Shown here in pieces: positions 27,301 to 36,300 of a stretch of 64,000 nt of DNA. Origin of the DNA: Amblyornis subalaris (lineage: Eukaryota > Chordata > Aves > Passeriformes > Ptilonorhynchidae); assembly GCA_018881555.1 (NCBI GenBank), contig JACAXG010000110.1, positions 1,135,842 to 1,199,841 of the forward strand, read 5' to 3'. The position numbers and the translations under genes were made by a program. The stretch's first letter is position 1, and every line of letters starts with the position of its first letter. The notes under the pieces are model-generated. The model saw only the letters and a program-made list of their open reading frames with translations. It made no database searches and was not told where the DNA came from.

Positions 27301-30300
27301 AATTCAGCCATGGATTATCTTGAAACACAGAATTCTAAGTGCATCTTCTTGCCCAAGTGCTTAGATGTGTAGCCCTAAATGAACGCAAGCTGGAAAAGTA
27401 CAGTATGTAGGCTTCCACCCTAGAAATGAGCCTTGTCACATGATGTTAGAGATGATGGCTAAATCTTTGCAAGGTACGGTCATCAGTCTCCTTTGCATGA
27501 GACTTCTGTCTCCTAGTGGCACCCAGTACATTGGGACTCCAGTCCTGAGTGAGGCCTTGGAGCATTAATGTAACAGGGATGTTGATTATCACACCATTTT
27601 CCTTGCATGCAGATGATTTTGTTGCGCTACTGTGATTCGAAGGTGTGTCCAGAGGCAAAATACTGTTTATTGTGCAATAAGACAGTTTAAAACCTCACTC
27701 ATTAAAAGTAGGAAATTTTAGTAGTTACACTACAGGGGAAAAAAACCATTAGAACAACAAAGCCTGAAGGAAAATACACAGTATCTTAGCAGTAGTCCAC
27801 CCTAGGAATAGTCTTAGGAAAATGCAGCAACTGTATATACTGTTTTTCTTTTTTTCTCAATGAAGTTTTATTATGTCTTACAAACAAAAAGACTTACCTC
27901 TTCTTTTCCTAATTCTAACAGTACATCTGGATTGGTAGAAATTACTGAAAAATAAAATGAATTGGTTATTTTTTGCATCGGATGATAAAGATTTACTGAT
28001 ACTGAAAAGCAGCCATGCTAGAGAGAAACTTGTGTATCTACTGAAAAATAAGTTTGGCTGTCAGCAGCATTTAACCACATATTGTGGTGTCCTGCTGGGC
28101 TAACCTACTATCACTATTCAGCAAGTTGAATTAGACTGAAAATAGTGCAGTGTTAATGCTTCTGTGTTATTTTTATACCTGAACTAGCCCCAAGTATATA
28201 GGTATAGGTACATAATGAGTGAACATCACATTTCTATATACTTCAAGACAACCGAGCCTGATTTTTTCAGCAGAAAGCATTTAATCATAACATTATCAAT
28301 GTAGGTAATCAAATTCTTCCAGTCTTCCAATTCCTTGTTAAACAGCCTCCCAAATGCTGGATCAGGACTATAAAATGTAGTTTTAATAACTTAAAAAGCG
28401 TATCACCATCCTTACTGTTCACAAGAACAGCTATATGTAGGGAGATGAAAGGCCCAGCAAGGCCAATATCCTACCTCCAACTCTGAGCAACAGCAGGACT
28501 TAAGGGAAAGCATGGTACATTACAAGAACATGGAAATGCTTCCCCAGAATCCTTCTGCAAAATGCAGTGGTTTATGACTCATGCATTTTCAGAATAAAAA
28601 TTGAATTGTTGTATTTTATAGAGTGCAACAGGCTTCAGTCAGTTCTCAGATCCATGTCAACTTGCATCTTCTGCATAAACATGACTTTTTTGAACTATTT
28701 CAATACATTAGCAGGAGAAATGAAAGCTTTTCTAACAGATTTAAATATTTATATGACAGAGATATTTTTTCTCCAAGTTTGGGCTCCAAATCTCTAATCT
28801 TACAAATAATTTAAATAAAAAATTTCTTTTAACAGAAAGAAGACCCTTAATCCTCTCATGAGAGCATTAAACATCTCCTAAATACATACAGTTGATTTAA
28901 TAAATTTAGAAAAGTATTTTCTTTGACAACATAGTTTTTATCTCAACAAATTTTAAGAAGCCTTAGATTAGTAGTTTTAAAAGCAGTGTTTGTTCTGAGA
29001 TGAAAATCAGAGAAACTACTGAGTTAAAAACACGTTAAATTAAATGTTCCAGTTAAATCTCTTTTACTTAGAGAATACTCTTTCTAAATCTTGACACAAA
29101 ATTTGAGTACTGTGCTCCCAAATTAAGCTTAAGAGCTCTGGAAGGTAGTGGTCTGGTAGCTATTATTAGATTAAGATTTCTTTAATCACATGAATATCTT
29201 ACCTACACATGATAAAATTCATTGGTGCACTTTTATTCACATTCACTGGCTTATTTGGAGAAACTCATACAATTCTTCCCCCTGCCACTTCCTGCTGACA
29301 TGATCACTATAAGCCCTCCCTTACCACTTATTATCAGTTTCTACCATTGGCTTCTAGCACGTCTTTATTTCTAGATACCCAATCCCAAGTTCATGCTTCC
29401 CATTCCATGTTCGTATTGTGTGAGTATCAGAATAGAAGGCCACATCTTTCTGGGAAAGAAATCACTGACCGTAATTTAGTGAAGGAACAATGCAGATCTA
29501 AAACACTGGTGCTGCTGTAAATTCATTGGCTGCTCTATCCACTATCGGTTAAATCTTCTGTTGTAGAATCACTAAACTTGCAAAAATCCAATGTCAGACA
29601 GAATTGCCAAGTGAGACACAGTACAACTACAAAGCAAAATACTACCAGATGCTAGGAATGTAAAACCAGCTATTATCCACATGTTTATACAGAAACTCCT
29701 ATTAAAACAAACCAAAAAGATATTTGGTAGAATACTGTTATTTTGTAAAGAAAAATGGAAATTATGCAGAGACCACAACTGTTTTAAATAGTTTAAAATA
29801 TGGTTCCTTTCACTTCCTTATTTTGCAAAGGTAAAAGTAAAATTCTATTTTTATAAGCCAAATGCTTTTAAAAAACTTTTAATTCATCTGATTTAGCAGA
29901 TCTAGAGCTACATAAATAATACCAGAAACTGAAAAAGAGTCTGAAGTAAAAGCTTCGCAAAAATAAAATTTGCATCATGAATTCAAGTCTGTTTGCCAAT
30001 ATTTTGCTCAAAAAAATATAGAACTGCCAAGTTATAACCTCTGAAAATAAGGTTTACGAGTGAAATGCTGTCAGGCCCTCATTTACAGGAAATGAACTGG
30101 CCACTACCAAAAGCAGAAACCAAAGAAACAAGACAGCCTGACATTCATGCTCTATTAGTAAATTGTGTGAAATCAGTATTTCTGCTATTTCTATTTAGAT
30201 AAAATCAGACAGTGTTTTCAATTAAGTAATTCTTCTTTCAAAATAAACAGTAGGTAGAAAGAAGCCAAGATGGACAGAGAAGTAAGCAAAGCGGACTCCT

Positions 30301-33300
30301 CATTTTCATACAAGCATCCTAACTCTATTCAAATTCTTAGCAACAACTTTTTTTCTTCCACTGGAAAGGTAGCCAAAAAAGGCAAAGATTTGGCTGCAAA
30401 ATATTAATTATAACATGCATAGATAATTTCTCTATTACAAAATTAAGATTTCTAATAAGAAATATTATTATCTGGGAACAAGTAAGAATGGTTGAACAAA
30501 GCAAGTCAGCAAAAAAGTAGGTCAAGCCCCAAGGATATTTTTAAACCAATAGCTAAAGTTTAATATACATATTTTAGTAAGGAAATCTAACAGCCTCAGG
30601 TATTTTACCCAGATAAATCTAAGTGCTTTCAATTAATTAGCTTTAAGACAGCAGCTTATTCATGAACAGCAGCCAGGAACCAGTATGACCCAAATTCATT
30701 CAATTACATGCCTTTGGTCTGCATACCTCAGAAGCATTCGAGGCTGACAATTCTTGGAGAGGCTTACAACGCTGAACTACGAACTTATTCTAGGAGAGCA
30801 ACAATATCTATTTATAAGGAAGAAAAAATATTTTTCCCAGCTTCTCTTATTTGATGATGATATGCAGCAAGTACATAGACTTTGAAAGAAGCTGGAGAAC
30901 TGCCTTTAATATTGATCTGAAAAGGCATTTCCCTTTGGCTAAATGACAAAACATTGAAGATCACCATGTGCTGTCTAAAACACATTTCTATCATTTTGCA
31001 AACACTATAAAACCAAGCCTCTACTGGCATAAAAATATTAAAATGAGTCAATGTATAACTTAAAGATTAAATAGTAAATTTTACTGGATTGACAGGTGGT
31101 AACAGGTCCTTGACAGAAGACATAACCATGAGTGCTACCAGAATATTAATGATAGCGTAGTGTGAACTGCTTTAGGAGTCTCCAAATGGGACATCTGAAA
31201 ACACAGATTACTTTACTCACACTTAGATCCCAAATGGTTTTATTTCCAGTGTCTGGTCACATCAGCCTTGCAAGAGAGTGAAATCAGTCAGCACTAATGC
31301 TTATGTACAAAGAGAATTTTGAGGAACTGAGGAATTTATACCTTTTGACTGATAATGCCTAACAAACATAAGAACTACCACTACTCTCAGTGGTTTGTGC
31401 TTCTCAGGATCAATAAGCGTTCTGTATTCCTGTGTTGTTTAAATAAAATTCTAATGTCTTTTACCACTTTATCTGGACCTGAAATCTCTAATCCCTGTTA
31501 ATTCAAAATAGGTATTTTACTGCAGTGTAATGGGCTTAGCACTAAAGGTCTACTTCAAGTTTCAACTAGTACATCATAATACAACACACTTTTGTGAAAT
31601 ATTAATTAAAAAATAATCAGAGAACATAGAGTTAAAAATATGTCTGGGGAAATTATTGTTAGCTTATTAGCAATACTTGCAAAGATAAAAAATGTATCAG
31701 CTTCTTAAGAGACAAAATGAAGGCAATATTATTTGCCAAAGCAATTCTATTCTAAAAAGGAAATACAAATGAAAGATGGAGAAGAAACAATTACACAGAG
31801 ACAAACATAAAGGAGGGTAACAGCATAATGAACTTTTCTTATTTTGTTAGGAGATCTGCTAATATTTATTTTTCCATTTAACTGACTGATGAATGGTAGT
31901 ATGAATCATGCATTTATTTGTGCAGAATCGTAAGATCAAGTTAAAAGTGGAATTCATTTTTAATTTTAAATTGACATAGACATGAAGTGCAAAAATAATA
32001 AAGAAATGAAACTTACATGCTACTGTGGGAAATATTTAATTTCTAAGTAGCTATAGAATGAAAATACAATCAGCAGACATTCGATACACCTACAGTTAAA
32101 AATGCTTAGATGAAAGAAACTTTGCAGAAGTTTATACAAACATCCTTTACAGAGATGCAGTTACTTACTTTCAGGACTTCTTGCTTGCCACTGATGATAA
32201 TCTACTATTAAAGCTCTCCACCGCGGCATTAACAAGGAAAGCTGTGTAAAAAGAATAGAAGTATCTCTTGAAGTTTGTTGTGTTGCATTGGTTTAAAATG
32301 AGGTACAACAGGATAGAAATTAAGTTGATACAGCAGAAAACAATATTACATCTATTACAGATGTAATAATAATAGAACACTAATTCCTTAAAATATTTTA
32401 CAGTCACTTGCAGGATCAAGAAACATTTCTACTATTTTTTCAAAAGAGGGAAATGAGAAGGAGTCAGAGTTGGCATTTTTCCCCTAATTTTCTTTGTAGT
32501 GACCACAACTGAAGATGAGCCGCTAGAAACAACGACAAATACTTCACACTCCCACTTCTACTGCATGGCTAATACACATCTAAGGTTAAATGAGCTGTAC
32601 TTTTTATGGGATGACTAAACAAAAGATTGGATTCCAAAAAAAAAGTAGTCAAATCTATCAAAACCGTATCTGTGGGCCCAACAAAAAATGCTTTAGAACT
32701 AGTGCTCTAGCTGATGGTAATCACTGAAAATACAGGAGCAGTAAGAAAAAAACACCAGTTCAGAAAAGTTTAACAAAAAGCCAAGATAAACAACCATCAA
32801 TTAGAAAAAAAATACTTATTTTAATATCTTCCTCTATTATGGAGAAAGAATATATTCATTATTGCTATTCCAGTCCCTGAAACTGAGGATTACACCTATA
32901 ATTTTTCTTCAAATACATTGTAAATTACACATAGATATCATATTACAAGCAATCTGATAAGAAATTAAGCATATATTTAAATATAAAAGGTTCTGCTGAG
33001 ACAGTCAAGTATTCCATAAAGAGCACTGCAGATTGCATTTGGTTTTTCATCAACTGAAAAAGTCAAAAATATGCAAAGAAACATCAGGTAAGTTCTTATA
33101 ATAAAAATATTAAGAACTGGCAATTCAGGCTTATATTTTCACTACGCAAAATAAATTTGCAAAGTGCATCTTTACAAACATTTATTTTCTAGTGCCATCT
33201 CTTTGGTAGTGGAGCTACGAGTTATTCTTAACAGTACCACCAGCTCATTCCTTGTTTCTTTAAACTTGACAAAAAAAGAATATAAAAAACATTCTGGATC

Positions 33301-36300
33301 CTCCAGCAACTGGACAAAAAATTTTCAAATAAATTATTGCTACCATTCAACAACCTTAAAAAAAAGACCACCTTTTCAACAGACAAATATATACAGCAAA
33401 TATGTATATCAGATGTCTCTCTCATGTCCTAGATACATTCCTAGCAAAATATGCTGCTCAGTAAGTAATACATTACATTAAAGACCAGAATCAGTCCACA
33501 AAGTTAGAGGACAAGACCACGGAGAGTACATTGCAAGACTACAGTTTTGAAGTGATTAAGGAATGAACATCAGTGACAAGATCAAAAGCAAGGAAGAAAA
33601 CCACAGCCTCTTTGCCAGCTACAATGGTATTATGATAAACAGTTCCAGTTGAAAGTTCAACCAGTTCAACTGCCTGGCCACTTCAGGGTTGACCAAAAGT
33701 TAAGCAAGCGCATTGTTACCAAGGGCATTGTTCAAATGCCTCTTGAACACTGACAGGCTGGGGGCATCAGCTCCTCTCTAGGAAGCCTGCTTCAGAGTTT
33801 GACCACCCTCTTGGTAAAGAAATGTTTCCTAATGTCCTCTCTGAACCTCTCCTCGCACATCCTTCAATCATTCTCACACATAATATCACAGGTATCAGGA
33901 AGAAGAAAGGAGCATCTCTCTCTCCACTTCCCTGAAGAAGCTATAGAGAGGAATTAGGTCACCACTCAACCTCCTCTCCAAACTAGAGAAGCCCAGAGTC
34001 CTCAACAGTTCGTCACAGGACACACCTTCCCAGCTCTCTCACCAGCTTTGCTGCCCTCCTCTGCATGTACCCAAGGACCTTCAGAACCTTCTTATACTGC
34101 GGGGCCTGGAACTGCACTGAGCACTGCTGGTGATGCCACACAAGCCCTGAATACAACGGGATAATCCCCTCTCTGGGCTGGCTGGCAGTGCCGTGCTCGG
34201 GCTTCCTGGGATGCCGTTTGCCCTGTGGGCTGTCAGGGCACACTGCAGGCTCACACTGAGCTGCTGTCGACCGGTGCCCTCGGATCCCTTGCTGCAGGGC
34301 TGCCCCACAGCCATTCCTTTCTTGCTTTATCCTTGTGCCCAGCATTACTCTTGGGTCCTACATGCAGAATCCATCATTTGTTCTTATGTCGTGCCATTTA
34401 TGATTGCCCAATGTTCCAAGCAGGCTAGATTCCTCTGCAAGGTCTCTTGTCCCTCAAGAGTGTAAACAGCGCCGTCTAGTTTGGAGTCATCAGCCAACTG
34501 GCCCATGGTGCATTCCAATCCTTCATACAGAGATCACTGATAAAACACATGGAATAGAACTGGCCCTAGAATTGCACCCTGAGGAACACTGCTGGTGGCT
34601 GGTCACCAGTCAGGTGCAATATCAGTCCCTACACCCCTCTGAGCTCTGCCCTTCAGCCAGGTCTTCACCCAGCATACCATGAACCTGCTCATCTCACCAC
34701 TGGACAACATGTCCAGAAGGATGCTGTGAGGGACAGCATAACAATGACATTAACAAGAAGAAAACACATATGCACCGATTAGGAAATAGTCCAAATAGGT
34801 ATTGAAGTTACACCCCCCCCATTTTGTTGCCTATGTTAGTCATGTATCAGTTGCATTTTTCACAGTTAGTAAGAGAAAATCTGTCCTTATCTCAATCCAC
34901 AAGGCTTCAGTTATATTTCCTCTACCCTGTCCAGCTGAGTAGGCGAGTGATGAACTGAAGCTGAGCACCTGGTGGCCACATAGGATCAAACCCACCACAG
35001 ATGCACCTGAGGGTGCTGAAGGAACTAGCAGGTGAAGTGGCAAAGCCACTATCCATTATATTTGAAAAGTCACGGCAGTCTGGTGAGCTCTAACTGACTG
35101 GAAAAGGGGACACATAACCGTTTATGTACCATTAAATAGAGAAAAAGAAAGATCCAGGGAACTACAGATTGCTAAGTCTCACCTCTGTGTCCAGCAAGAC
35201 CATGGAGCAGATCCTCCTCGAAATTATGCTAGGGCATGTGGAAAATTAAGAGGCAATAGGTGTTAGGCAACATGACTTTAAGGGCAAATCATGCCTGACA
35301 AATTTGGTGGCGGCCTAGCACAGGATTACAGCATTGTTGGATAAGGGAAGAGCTACTGATGTTATCTCTTTGGGAGTTGTGCAAAGCATTTGACACTGTC
35401 CTGAACAACATCCTTTTCACTAAAGTGGAGAGACAAAGATTTGATGGAGAGACCACTTGGTGGATAAGGAATTGGCTGGATGGTCGACACTCAGAGGTGC
35501 AGTCAACAGTTCAATGCCCAGGTGGAGACGAGCATGAGTGGCCATTCCTCAGGCATTGTTTTTGAGATGGGCACTGTGTAACATCTCTCTCAGTAACACA
35601 GACAGTGGGATTGAGTGCTGCCTCAGCAAGTTCAGTGACAACACCAGGCTGTGGGGGGTAGTCAACACGCTGGAATGAAGGGATGCAATCCAGAAGGACC
35701 TGGACAGGCTTGAGAGATGGGCCAGTGCAAACCTCATGAAGTTCAACAAGACCATGCACAAGGTCCTGTACCTGGAGCAGAGCAACCGCCAGTATCAATA
35801 CAGGCTGATTGAGAGCAGCCCTGCCAAGAAAGACTTGGGGATCCTGGTGAATCAAAAGCTGGACATGTGCACTTGCAGTCCAGAAAACCAATCATAACCT
35901 GGGCTGCATCAAAAGCAGCGTGGCTGGCAGGGCGAGAGAGGGCATTCTGCCCCTCTGCTCTGTTTTGGTGAGACCCCACCTGGAGTGCTGCATCCAGCTC
36001 TGAGGTCCCCAAGAGAAGGAGGATGTGAACTTGCTGAGGAGTATGCTGCATTCAGCTCTAGGGTCCCCAACATAAGAAGGATGTGAATTTGCTCAAGTAA
36101 GCCCAGAAGAGAGCTACAAAGATGATCAGAGGGCTGGAACACCTCTCCTTCTATATAGACGGGTGAGGATAGTTGAGGTTGTGCAGCCTGGAGAAGGCTC
36201 CAGGAAGACCTTATAGCATCTTCCAGTACCTGAAGGGAACCTAAAAGAAAGCTGGCGAGGGACTGTTTACAAGAGCATGTAGTGATAGGACAAGGGGAAA